From the NCBI GenBank assembly GCA_029946105.1, contig JAQSDW010000111.1, positions 1 through 37,459 of the forward strand: a DNA stretch of 37,459 bases. The letters run 5' to 3'. Of the stretch, positions 1 to 6,151 are shown piece by piece; position 1 is the first letter of the stretch; the number at the start of each line of letters is the position of its first letter. The DNA comes from Reyranella sp. Lineage in GTDB: Bacteria > Pseudomonadota > Alphaproteobacteria > Reyranellales > Reyranellaceae. Below the pieces are notes generated by a model. The model was not told the DNA's origin and searched no databases. It saw only the letters and a list, made by a program, of their open reading frames with translations. Both the position numbers and the translations under genes were made by a program.

Positions 1-6
1 GCTTGA

Positions 7-47
7 GCGCCACTTCAGGGCGGAGGATACTCCGCCCGCAGTGGCGC
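7..47. other. two-tier hairpin upstream of the first gene
   Basis: An outer stem GCGCCACT (7-14) pairs with AGTGGCGC (40-47). An inner stem GGGCGGAG (18-25) pairs with CTCCGCCC (30-37) around a GATA loop, giving 16 base pairs with a small internal loop. No T-run follows, so it is not a standard intrinsic terminator on the plus strand. It could end an upstream gene lying outside the window, or lie in the leader of the gene starting at 67. Confidence 0.5.
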
Positions 48-66
48 GCTCCAAAGAAGGCCCTCT

Positions 67-648
67 ATGATTCGTGGTCTCTATGATTGGGTGATCCGGC
101 TCGCCGGCCACCCCCGCGCCATCCCTGCCCTGGGCGTGGTCTCGTTCCTGGAAAGCTCGTTCTTTCCCATCCCGCCCGACGTGATGCTGATCCCGATGGT
201 GCTGGCCAACCGGGAGAAGGCCTTCCGCATCGCTCTGGTCTGCACCGTCTGTTCCGTTCTGGGCGGCCTGCTGGGCTACGCCATCGGTTACTACTTCCTC
301 GAGACGATCGGCGAATGGGTCGTGCGGACCTACGGGCTGCAGGCGGGCCTGGAGAAGTTCCGGGTCGGCTTCCACGAGTGGGGTATCTGGATCATCCTGA
401 TCAAAGGCCTCACGCCCATTCCCTACAAGCTGGTGACCATCGCCTCGGGCGCCGCCCACTTCGATCTCTTCACATTCGTGTGGGCGTCCATCGTGACGCG
501 TGGCATCCGCTTCTTCCTCGTGGCAGCCTTGCTGTGGAAGTTCGGCGAGCCGATCCGCAGCTTCATCGAGAAGCGGCTGACGTTGCTTACCTGGCTGTTC
601 CTGATCGCGCTGGTCGGCGGCTTCGTCGCCTTCCGCTACCTGTTCTGA
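67..648 (+). CDS. YqaA/DedA-family (VTT domain) membrane protein
   Basis: This is a 193-residue integral inner-membrane protein of the SNARE-associated/VTT (DedA, YqaA-like) family. Visible hallmarks are the N-terminal ESSFFPIPPD segment (about residues 29-38), a glycine-rich membrane segment GGLLGYAIGYYF, and the conserved KGLTPIPYKLVTIASG block near residues 114-129. It ends in a hydrophobic helix. DedA-superfamily members are linked to lipid flipping and envelope homeostasis; YqaA itself has no firmly known substrate. The ATG at 67 is preceded by AAGAAGG, a plausible ribosome-binding site. dsbB starts 8 bases after the stop, and coq7 overlaps dsbB, so the three probably form one transcription unit of membrane and redox functions. 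Family assignment is confident; the function is inferred only. Confidence 0.88.
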   Translation: MIRGLYDWVIRLAGHPRAIPALGVVSFLESSFFPIPPDVMLIPMVLANREKAFRIALVCTVCSVLGGLLGYAIGYYFLETIGEWVVRTYGLQAGLEKFRVGFHEWGIWIILIKGLTPIPYKLVTIASGAAHFDLFTFVWASIVTRGIRFFLVAALLWKFGEPIRSFIEKRLTLLTWLFLIALVGGFVAFRYLF

Positions 649-656
649 GGGACTTC

Positions 657-1169
657 ATGGCCGCGTCGCAACGCCTCCCCCTTCCCAGCCTGATCGGCCT
701 GCTGGCGGCGCTGGGCAGCACAGGAATGCTGGGCGGTGCCCTGTACTTCCAATACCTCCTCGGGCTCGCGCCCTGCGAGATGTGCCATTGGCAGCGCTGG
801 CCGCACATCGCGTCCATTGTCGTGGGACTGCTGGCGTTCACTTCCTTCGCCCGGCCGGGCCTCGCGGCGACGTTCGCCGGGCTTGCGGTCGCGGCACTCG
901 CCGTCACCTCGGCCATCGGCCTCATCCACGCCGGCGTCGAACTTCACTGGTGGCAGGGACCGCAGACCTGCACGGGCACCATCCCGCGCGGCCTGTCGGC
1001 GGACGAACTCAAGAAGTACCTGTTCGGCGCCAGGATGGTGCGTTGCGACGACATCGTCTGGTCGCTGTGGGGCATCTCCATGGCCGGCTGGAATGCGGTC
1101 CTGTCCGGCGTGCTCGCCTTGGCACTGGGCTTCGGTCTTGCCGGTGGTGCAGGAGTGGTCCGCAGATGA
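657..1169 (+). CDS. dsbB: disulfide bond formation protein B (DsbB)
   Basis: This 170-residue inner-membrane quinone reductase reoxidises periplasmic DsbA and passes the electrons to ubiquinone. The first redox pair is CEMC (Cys40 and Cys43) just after transmembrane helix 1, followed by the typical HWQRWPH segment. The second pair is Cys105 and Cys130 in the periplasmic loop between helices 3 and 4. Four hydrophobic segments are visible. The frame is open far upstream, but the ATG at 657 gives the expected family length and follows the yqaA-like stop by 8 bases with GAGGGACTTC in front. The stop overlaps the coq7 start as ATGA. Its position next to a ubiquinone-biosynthesis gene fits its dependence on quinone, although that link is inference. 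Confidence 0.93.
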   Translation: MAASQRLPLPSLIGLLAALGSTGMLGGALYFQYLLGLAPCEMCHWQRWPHIASIVVGLLAFTSFARPGLAATFAGLAVAALAVTSAIGLIHAGVELHWWQGPQTCTGTIPRGLSADELKKYLFGARMVRCDDIVWSLWGISMAGWNAVLSGVLALALGFGLAGGAGVVRR

Positions 1170-1729
1170 AGACCGCCGAGAACCGCAATCCCGGCGACCC
1201 GGATGCCCGCGCCTTCGTCGAGCGCACCATCCGTGTCGACCAGGCCGGCGAATTCGGCGCCGTGCGCATCTATGAAGGCCAGCTTGCCGCCCTGCGCTGG
1301 ACCGGCCGCGGCCGCAGCGAGGCCAGCCGCAAGATTGCCGCCATGGCTGAGGCCGAGCGCCGCCACAACAAGGAGTTCGACCGCCTGCTGGCGGCGCGCC
1401 GGGTACGACCCACGATCCTGTCGCCGCTGTGGAGCGTGGCGGGCTTCGCGCTGGGGGCGGCCACGGCACTGATGGGCGACAAGGCTGCCATGGCCTGCAC
1501 TGTCGCGGTCGAGGAGACAATCGACGAGCACTATGCCGGCCAGGCGGCGGCGCTGGGCGACGACGAGGCCGAGCTGCGCACGACCATCGAAGCGTTTCGC
1601 GCCGAGGAGATCGAGCACAAGGACGAGGCGCTGGCCTCGGGTGCCGAGCAGGCGCTGGCCTACGGGCCGCTGACCACGGCCATCAAGGCCGGCTCGAAGC
1701 TGGCGATCTGGCTGTCGACGAGGATTTGA
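1166..1729 (+). CDS. coq7: COQ7-type demethoxyubiquinone hydroxylase
   Basis: This 187-residue carboxylate-bridged di-iron monooxygenase of the COQ7 family hydroxylates 2-polyprenyl-3-methyl-6-methoxy-1,4-benzoquinol at C6 in ubiquinone synthesis. The expected iron ligands are present: Glu29 in VDQAGEFGA, an ExxH pair at Glu64/His67, a glutamate in the VAVEETIDEHY segment (about 113-123), and a second ExxH at Glu148/His151. The length matches bacterial COQ7 and the two-fold helical repeat is clear. The ATG at 1166 overlaps the dsbB TGA by four bases, implying translational coupling. Alphaproteobacteria commonly carry COQ7 instead of the flavin enzyme UbiF. A perfect palindrome follows the stop directly. 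Confidence 0.93.
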   Translation: MKTAENRNPGDPDARAFVERTIRVDQAGEFGAVRIYEGQLAALRWTGRGRSEASRKIAAMAEAERRHNKEFDRLLAARRVRPTILSPLWSVAGFALGAATALMGDKAAMACTVAVEETIDEHYAGQAAALGDDEAELRTTIEAFRAEEIEHKDEALASGAEQALAYGPLTTAIKAGSKLAIWLSTRI

Positions 1730-1730
1730 C

Positions 1731-1769
1731 TCTTCTGGACCGCGAGCGTCACGCTCGCGGTCCAGAAGA
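1731..1769. terminator. perfect 39-base palindrome between convergent genes
   Basis: The arms 1731-1749 and 1751-1769 are exact reverse complements around a single central base (1750). The left arm begins TCTTCTGGACCGCGAGCGT. It starts one base after the coq7 stop and ends one base before the stop of the HNH gene on the other strand, so it is placed to serve as a bidirectional terminator. The outer bases supply AGA/TCT rather than a long T-run, so the terminator role is inferred from position and stability. Confidence 0.65.
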
Positions 1770-2333
1770 TCAGTTCTGATCCAGTTCGCTGTCCCAATAC
1801 AGGAAGTCGCGCCAGCTCGTGTGCAGGTAGCCGGGCGGGAAGGCCCGGCCGTGTTCCTGCAGCAGTTGCGTCGTCGGCTCCGCCGGCGCGCGCTGCAGGC
1901 GCATGGCGCTCTCGAACAGCAGGCGGTTGCCTTTGAGCAGGTTGCACGGGCTGCAGGCGGTGACGACGTTGCTCCAGCTCGTGCGGCCGCCGCGCGACTT
2001 GGGCACGACGTGATCGAACGTGAGTTCGTTGGTGGCGAAATCGCCGCCGCAATACTGGCAATGGAAGCGGTCGCGCAGGAAGACGTTGAACCGCGTGAAG
2101 GCCGGCCGGCGCGCCGCCGGCACGTATTCCTTGAGCGCAATGACGCTGGGCAGCCGCATCTCGAAGGACGGGCTGTGGATCTTGCGCTCGTATTCGGAGA
2201 TGACACTGACGCGATCGAGGAACACCGCCTTGACGGTGTCCTGCCACGACCAGATGGACAGTGGAAAATACGAAAGCGGCCGAAAATCGGCGTTGAGCAC
2301 CAGCGCATGGCAGGACTCAAGGCCCGGCGTCAC
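1770..2333 (-). CDS. HNH endonuclease
   Basis: This 187-residue protein has a C-terminal zinc-stabilised HNH nuclease domain. CQYC (Cys92, Cys95) and CSPCN (Cys127, Cys130) form the four-cysteine zinc site. FDHVVPKSRGG carries the catalytic Asp107-His108 pair, and SN (Asn122) and Asn131 supply the remaining HNH residues before LLKG. The first 90 residues are a conserved N-terminal extension typical of chromosomal HNH proteins of alphaproteobacteria. The start is GTG at 2333. It converges on coq7 with the 39-base palindrome between them. No partner methylase or restriction subunit is nearby, so a restriction role is not supported. DNA cleavage is the family expectation; the biological target is unknown. 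Confidence 0.85.
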   Translation of the reverse strand: MTPGLESCHALVLNADFRPLSYFPLSIWSWQDTVKAVFLDRVSVISEYERKIHSPSFEMRLPSVIALKEYVPAARRPAFTRFNVFLRDRFHCQYCGGDFATNELTFDHVVPKSRGGRTSWSNVVTACSPCNLLKGNRLLFESAMRLQRAPAEPTTQLLQEHGRAFPPGYLHTSWRDFLYWDSELDQN

Positions 2334-2428
2334 GGCTAGCCCCGTGGCCGTTGGTAGGGACTACTGGGAAAGTCCATTCGGTCCAACATGCCGTGCATTG
2401 TGGCCAAGGTTTTGGGGAAACACAATAT

Positions 2429-2449
2429 GTCGATGTAGCGGTCATCGAC
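2429..2449. promoter_or_regulatory. operator-like dyad GTCGATG-N7-CATCGAC
   Basis: Seven-base arms (2429-2435 and 2443-2449) are perfectly inverted around a 7-base spacer, in the 166-base gap between the divergent HNH and serine-hydrolase genes. Similar AT-rich words flank it (ACAATATG at 2423 and ATAATATG at 2463). This is a plausible transcription-factor site, but no cognate regulator is visible nearby. Confidence 0.35.
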
Positions 2450-2499
2450 GTGTCCGCGAAACATAATATGATCGTCAAAGACCGAAGAGGGAGGCAGCC

Positions 2500-2571
2500 T
2501 TGGACACCACCATCATCACGCAGCCCGTCACGGGATTTCCTCTGCCGCCAGCCGACCTCGAGTCCCTGGGT
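2500..2571 (+). other. out-of-frame N-terminal coding segment of the serine hydrolase
   Basis: Starting from TTG at 2500, preceded by GAGGGAGGCAGCC, the frame reads MDTTIITQPVTGFPLPP and continues ADLESLG, then soon meets a TGA. From 2571 the +0 frame of the downstream gene reads FRHGQIDRLIALIERH. Joining the two at 2569-2571 gives ...LESLGFRHGQIDRLIALIERH, which looks like the normal N-terminus of beta-lactamase-like serine hydrolases. The join needs one extra base, for example GGN in place of GG. This is either a sequencing or assembly error or a genuine one-base deletion. Confidence 0.6.
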
Positions 2572-2594
2572 TCCGCCACGGCCAGATCGACCGG

Positions 2595-3659
2595 TTGATC
2601 GCGCTGATCGAGCGGCACATCGCCGAGGGCCGTTATCCCGGCTGCCAGATCGCGCTCGCCCGTCACGGCAAGCTCGGCCTGTTCAAGAGCTTCGGCAATG
2701 CCGCGACCGGCCCGGCGCCGCGCGCCGCGGCCGACGACACGCTGTGGCTGCTCTACTCCAACACCAAGGTCGTGACCGCCGTCGCGCTGTGGGCGCTGGC
2801 CGAGCAGGGCCTGTTCTCCTTTTCCGACAAGATCTCCGACCACGTGCCGGAGTTTGCCAGGAACGCCAAGGGCAACATCACCGTGTTGCAGGTGATCACC
2901 CATCAGGCGGGCTATCCCCACGCCGTCGTCGGCCCCGATGCCTGGGCCGACCACAAGCGGCTGCGCGAGGTGGTCTGCGACTTTCCGCTCGAATGGTCGC
3001 CGGGCTCGAAGGTCCACTATCACGGGCAGAGCGCGCACTGGACGCTGGGTGTGCTGATCGAGGCCATCACCGGCAAGGATTTCCGTGACGTCATCCGCGA
3101 GACCGTCTGCGAGAGGCTGGGACTCGGAAAAGAACTCTATGTCGGCCTGCCCGAGGCGGAGTTCGGCCGGGCTGCGGACATGCATGAACCTCTTCCTGCT
3201 GGCGGCGGCTCGCGCCCGCTCGCCCACAACAACTCGGCGGCGTGGCGCAAGAGCGGTGCGCCGGGCGCCGGCGGCTATGCCACGGCCCGCGCCATGGCCG
3301 CGCTCTACCAGATGATGCTGAACGGCGGCGAGCTTGCCGGCACGCGCCTGGTCTCGCCGCGCCTGCTGCAATACGTCATCCGCAACCACACCGGCGACCG
3401 GGTCGACGAGTTCATGGGCATGCCGATGCATCGGGGCCTCGGCCCACACCTCCGCGGCACGACCGAGAACGTCCGCGGTCTCGGCGGCTTCGCCAGCCCG
3501 CGCGCCTTCGGCCATGGCGGCGTCGGCACCTCCTACTGCTGGGGCGACCCTGATTCGGGCGTGTCCTTCGCCTACATCACCAACAACCGCATCCCCGATC
3601 CCTGGCACAGCAAGCGCCTCGACCAGGTGGCGAACCTGGTGCACACGGCGATCGTATAA
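2595..3659 (+). CDS. beta-lactamase-like serine hydrolase, N-terminus probably frameshifted
   Basis: The open part encodes 354 residues from a TTG at 2595. It belongs to the class C beta-lactamase/esterase EstB/penicillin-binding-protein-like family (serine hydrolases of varied esters and peptides). The SxxK catalytic pair is in YSNTKVVTA (Ser55, Lys58). The usual Tyr-x-Asn region is represented by HYHGQSAHWTLG (Tyr142), which lacks the Asn found in true beta-lactamases and is more esterase-like. A late GHGGVGTS block sits where the KTG/HxG motif is expected. No signal peptide is seen, which favours a cytoplasmic esterase. The TTG start is probably not real, because about 32 upstream residues are readable after a one-base correction near 2570. 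The active site lies downstream, so an internal start could still give a catalytically intact but shortened protein. Confidence 0.8.
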   Translation: MIALIERHIAEGRYPGCQIALARHGKLGLFKSFGNAATGPAPRAAADDTLWLLYSNTKVVTAVALWALAEQGLFSFSDKISDHVPEFARNAKGNITVLQVITHQAGYPHAVVGPDAWADHKRLREVVCDFPLEWSPGSKVHYHGQSAHWTLGVLIEAITGKDFRDVIRETVCERLGLGKELYVGLPEAEFGRAADMHEPLPAGGGSRPLAHNNSAAWRKSGAPGAGGYATARAMAALYQMMLNGGELAGTRLVSPRLLQYVIRNHTGDRVDEFMGMPMHRGLGPHLRGTTENVRGLGGFASPRAFGHGGVGTSYCWGDPDSGVSFAYITNNRIPDPWHSKRLDQVANLVHTAIV

Positions 3660-3807
3660 GCGGGCGACGAAAGAATGCTTCGAACGAGAAGACGGGTCTT
3701 AGTTTCAAAGACAGTGTCATCCCGAACGCAGTGAGGGACCTTTCCTGTGATTTGAAAGGTCGCTCACTGCGTTCGGGATGACTGCATTTTGCTACAGGCG
3801 ATCGTAT
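3647..3807. repeat. 11-base direct repeats GGCGATCGTAT flanking a palindromic element
   Basis: GGCGATCGTAT occurs at 3647-3657, across the serine-hydrolase stop, and again at 3797-3807. The palindromic REP-like element lies between the copies. The pair could be a target duplication left by insertion of a small non-autonomous element, or coincidence. The intervening segment has no coding potential. Confidence 0.4.
3716..3782. repeat. REP/MITE-like long imperfect palindrome
   Basis: GTCATCCCGAACGCAGTGAG (3716-3735) is exactly complementary to 3763-3782. After one mismatch (3736/3762) the stem continues for eight more pairs (3737-3744 with 3754-3761), leaving a nine-base loop. The word CCCGAACGCAGTGAGGGACC resembles interspersed palindromic repeats found in many proteobacterial genomes. 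It lies between the ends of the plus-strand serine hydrolase and the minus-strand HicB-like gene, a typical place for such repeats. Confidence 0.65.
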
Positions 3808-3812
3808 CGCCT
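3796..3812 (-). terminator. short hairpin downstream of the HicB-like gene
   Basis: AGGCGAT (3796-3802) pairs with ATCGCCT (3806-3812) around a CGT loop, seven bases past the minus-strand stop of the HicB-like gene. There is no clear U-tract, so this is only a candidate transcript end or 3' stabilising hairpin. Confidence 0.3.
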
Positions 3813-3819
3813 CAATTCG

Positions 3820-4020
3820 TCATGCTGCCGCGAGTGATATCGAGATATCGAGTGGTTTGGCTTCACCGTGCTCGATACGATCGGCAATGGCGCGAATCGC
3901 CACGATCTCGGCCACCCGCCATGGCCGCGTCGCGCCATAGGCCATTGCGCCCGGAATCCGCACGATCTCGGCAATCCAGCGACCATCCGCCTCGCGTTCA
4001 CATTCAATCGAAAGATTCAT
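3820..4020 (-). CDS. HicB-like small protein (orphan antitoxin fold)
   Basis: This 66-residue protein starts MNLSIECEREADGRWIAEI and continues with VRIPGAMAYGATR, then IRAIADRIEHGEA. This is the partial RNase-H-like beta-alpha-beta fold of HicB/UPF0150 proteins, with its E-x-D/E-GRW and P-G-x-x-x-G-A-T motifs. The start at 4020 is chosen because GAGGACAGCACG precedes it. An in-frame ATG at 4062 has no comparable signal and would add 14 unlike residues. It lacks the C-terminal DNA-binding domain of full HicB antitoxins, and no HicA toxin reading frame is adjacent. It may be co-transcribed with the MFS gene ending 64 bases upstream. Function unknown; a solitary HicB-fold protein is the safest call. 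Confidence 0.6.
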   Translation of the reverse strand: MNLSIECEREADGRWIAEIVRIPGAMAYGATRPWRVAEIVAIRAIADRIEHGEAKPLDISISLAAA

Positions 4021-4084
4021 CGTGCTGTCCTCGATCCCAAACCCAAGATAGCAGGTTTCCAAATCGAATTGGAGCAGGGTCCTT

Positions 4085-5296
4085 CTAACGTCCGAGGCGC
4101 TCGCGGGCGCCGGCCTCGGAGCCGAGCGAGGCGGCGGCGACCACGAGCGCCGTCACCGACAGGACCAGGACCGCCGTGTAGTTGCCCGTGAGGTCGTGCA
4201 GCACGCCGCCGATCCAGGCGCCGAGAAAGCCGCCGACACCCGAGCCAATGGTGATCAGACCGTAGATGCGGCCGAAATGGGCGCCGCGGTAGCGCAGCGT
4301 GGCGAGGGTCGAAATCATCGGCCCGCGCGAACCCATGCTGCCACCGAACAGCAACACGTAGAGCCACAGCCACAGGTCGTCGCCAGGCCCACGCACCATC
4401 GCCAGCGCGCCGACACCGGCGATCGAACAGGCATAGGCCAGCAGGGCCGCGAGGCGCCGGCCGCCGCGATCGGCGAGCCAGCTGAATCCCACCATTCCGA
4501 GCGGGGTCAGCAGGCCCGCGACCGCCAGCGCGCGCGCGGCGTACGAGCCCTCGACGCCGCGCTCCAGCAGATAGACCATCGCCTGCGGCACCAGCGAGAA
4601 GATGCCGATCGAAGTCAGCACGAACGACGAGAAGAGCGCCCAGAACGGCCAGTCGCGCACCGCTTCTCCGACGGTGGGACCGCGGTCGGCCGCAGCCCGC
4701 GCCCGCGCCAGTCCCGGCGCGCCGCGTTCGATCCGCGCCCACGGCAGGAACAGCAGCACCGGCACGAACACGGCGCTTACCGCCGCAAATACCATGTAAG
4801 CGGTCCGCCAGCCTTCTGTCGCGATCAGGTGCTGCGCCAGCGGGAACGTCGCCATCGCCCCCACGCCCGACGCCGACCAGGCGACGGCCAAGGCCACGCC
4901 CAGTCGTCGCGACGGGAACCAGCGGCCGAGCAGCGACGCACTCAGCACGCCGGAAAGCGCGGCGCCGCTGAAGCCCATGACGATCCCCAGGCCGAGATAG
5001 AGGTGCCAGAGCTCGGTGGCCTGCGACGCACTGGCCGTGGCCAGCGTCGCCGCGGTCACGCCGATGATCGTGAGAGCACGCAGACCGAAGCGGTCGACGA
5101 TCCAGCCGGCGATCGGCGCCGCGATGCCGCCGACCAGCAGGGCAAAACTGTAGATCAGGGTGACCGAGCCGCGGTGGGCATCGAAAGCCTGCTGAAGGGC
5201 CGGCACGAAGACCACGAAGGTATCGCTGATCGACCGGCTCGCGATGCCCAGGGCAAAACACAGCGCCACCAGCGCCCAAGGCATGAACGATCCCAT
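4085..5296 (-). CDS. MFS transporter (monocarboxylate/oxalate-formate antiporter-like)
   Basis: This 403-residue, roughly 12-helix major facilitator protein starts MGSFMPWALVALCFALG. The MFS signature between helices 2 and 3 appears as GWIVDRFGLRALTIIG, with a related segment WLADRGGRRLAALL after helix 8. A polar central linker near residues 195-225 separates the two six-helix bundles. The overall pattern, including FVVFVPALQQAF and RGPMISTLATLRYRG, resembles the OFA/monocarboxylate-porter group, so a small carboxylate substrate is likely but not established. An upstream ATG at 5368 would add 24 arginine-rich residues that do not look like MFS sequence, so I place the start at 5296. It diverges from the hotdog-like gene at 5402. 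Confidence 0.85.
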   Translation of the reverse strand: MGSFMPWALVALCFALGIASRSISDTFVVFVPALQQAFDAHRGSVTLIYSFALLVGGIAAPIAGWIVDRFGLRALTIIGVTAATLATASASQATELWHLYLGLGIVMGFSGAALSGVLSASLLGRWFPSRRLGVALAVAWSASGVGAMATFPLAQHLIATEGWRTAYMVFAAVSAVFVPVLLFLPWARIERGAPGLARARAAADRGPTVGEAVRDWPFWALFSSFVLTSIGIFSLVPQAMVYLLERGVEGSYAARALAVAGLLTPLGMVGFSWLADRGGRRLAALLAYACSIAGVGALAMVRGPGDDLWLWLYVLLFGGSMGSRGPMISTLATLRYRGAHFGRIYGLITIGSGVGGFLGAWIGGVLHDLTGNYTAVLVLSVTALVVAAASLGSEAGARERLGR

Positions 5297-5401
5297 CGCC
5301 CCAACCTCGACGAGCGCCCGCGCCGGCGCAAGCCGCCTGACGGGCCGGCAGGCTTGCATTCGCCGCATGCGCGCGCCACGTTCCGCGCCGCGGAGGAACT
5401 G

Positions 5402-6130
5402 GTGGACGACACATTAATCATTGAACGCGGCTTCAATGGACCGAGCCTGTCGGGCAACGGGGGCTATGTCGGCGGCGTGCTGGCGAACCGGTTCACACGT
5501 GCCTTCGGCGGCGACGGCGCCGTCGAGATCACCTTGCGCGCGCCGATCCCCATCGAGACGGTGCTCCAGGTCGTCCGCGACGGCGAGGCGCTGATGCTGC
5601 GCGATGGCGACACGCTCATCTGCGAGGCGCGTGCCGGCTCGGTCGATCATCTGACGCCCCCGCCCCCGCCCGCCGACTGGTCCGACGTATTACGTCGTGG
5701 TGAGAAAGGCGGCAGCCCCGAGGACAGCGACTTCCACCGGTGCATCGTGTGCGGTCGTGGCCGTGCGGTCGGCGATGGGCTGCGCGTGTTCGGCACGCAC
5801 GGGCCCGGCCCCGGCCACTCGCTCTCCTGCTATCTGCCGCATGCCCATCACGCCGACGCCGACGGCCGCATCAAGCCGGAATTCCTGTGGGGCACCCTCG
5901 ATTGCCCCGGCGCCTGGGCGGCCCAGGATCCCGACGACTGGCGGCCGGCACTCACCGGCCGCATGACGGCCAAGGTTCTGGATCGTCCGAAGGTCGGCGA
6001 GCGCTGCGCCGTGGTCGGCTGGCGCCTGGGCGCCGAGGGCCGCAAGCTTTATTCGGGCACGGCGCTCTACACCGAATCGGGCCGGCTGTGCGCGATCGGC
6101 CACTGCACCTGGATCGTGCTCCGAAGCTAG
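5402..6130 (+). CDS. hotdog/thioesterase-like protein of unknown function
   Basis: This 242-residue protein starts with GTG at 5402, with GGAGG (5392-5396) five bases upstream, an excellent ribosome-binding site. Features are an N-terminal FNGPSLSGNGGYVGG block (about 10-24), a central Cys pair in CIVCGRGRAVGDGLRVFG (about 116-133), and EFLWGTLDCPGAWA (about 161-174). The C-terminal strand GRKLYSGTALYTESGRLCA is typical of hotdog thioesterase cores. I recognise these as recurring blocks in uncharacterised double-hotdog, PaaI-like proteins. Acyl-CoA thioester binding is the likely chemistry, without direct proof. The frame remains open far upstream opposite the MFS gene, but that part is a composition artefact. 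The selD fusion gene follows after 21 bases and may be co-transcribed. Confidence 0.7.
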   Translation: MDDTLIIERGFNGPSLSGNGGYVGGVLANRFTRAFGGDGAVEITLRAPIPIETVLQVVRDGEALMLRDGDTLICEARAGSVDHLTPPPPPADWSDVLRRGEKGGSPEDSDFHRCIVCGRGRAVGDGLRVFGTHGPGPGHSLSCYLPHAHHADADGRIKPEFLWGTLDCPGAWAAQDPDDWRPALTGRMTAKVLDRPKVGERCAVVGWRLGAEGRKLYSGTALYTESGRLCAIGHCTWIVLRS

Positions 6131-6151
6131 CGGGCGGCTATAGGAGTAGGG

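Noticed and set aside
87-656. Open frame extending dsbB upstream across the YqaA gene
   Set aside because: Proline/arginine-rich shadow; DsbB has its expected length from the ATG at 657.
2351-3088. 245-codon open frame over the serine hydrolase start
   Set aside because: Composition is Arg/Pro-rich and it is out of frame with the SxxK-containing protein; it does not supply the missing N-terminus.
1770-3659. HNH nuclease with neighbouring hydrolase as a defence cassette
   Set aside because: The HNH protein is a widespread chromosomal type, the hydrolase is beta-lactamase-like, and they are divergent with no methylase, sensor or other effector.
4196-5401. Long open frame on the plus strand opposite the MFS gene, continuous with the hotdog-like gene
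   Set aside because: The translation is Arg/Gln/His-rich without domain signals, antisense to a clear transporter. A strong ribosome-binding site marks the true start at 5402.
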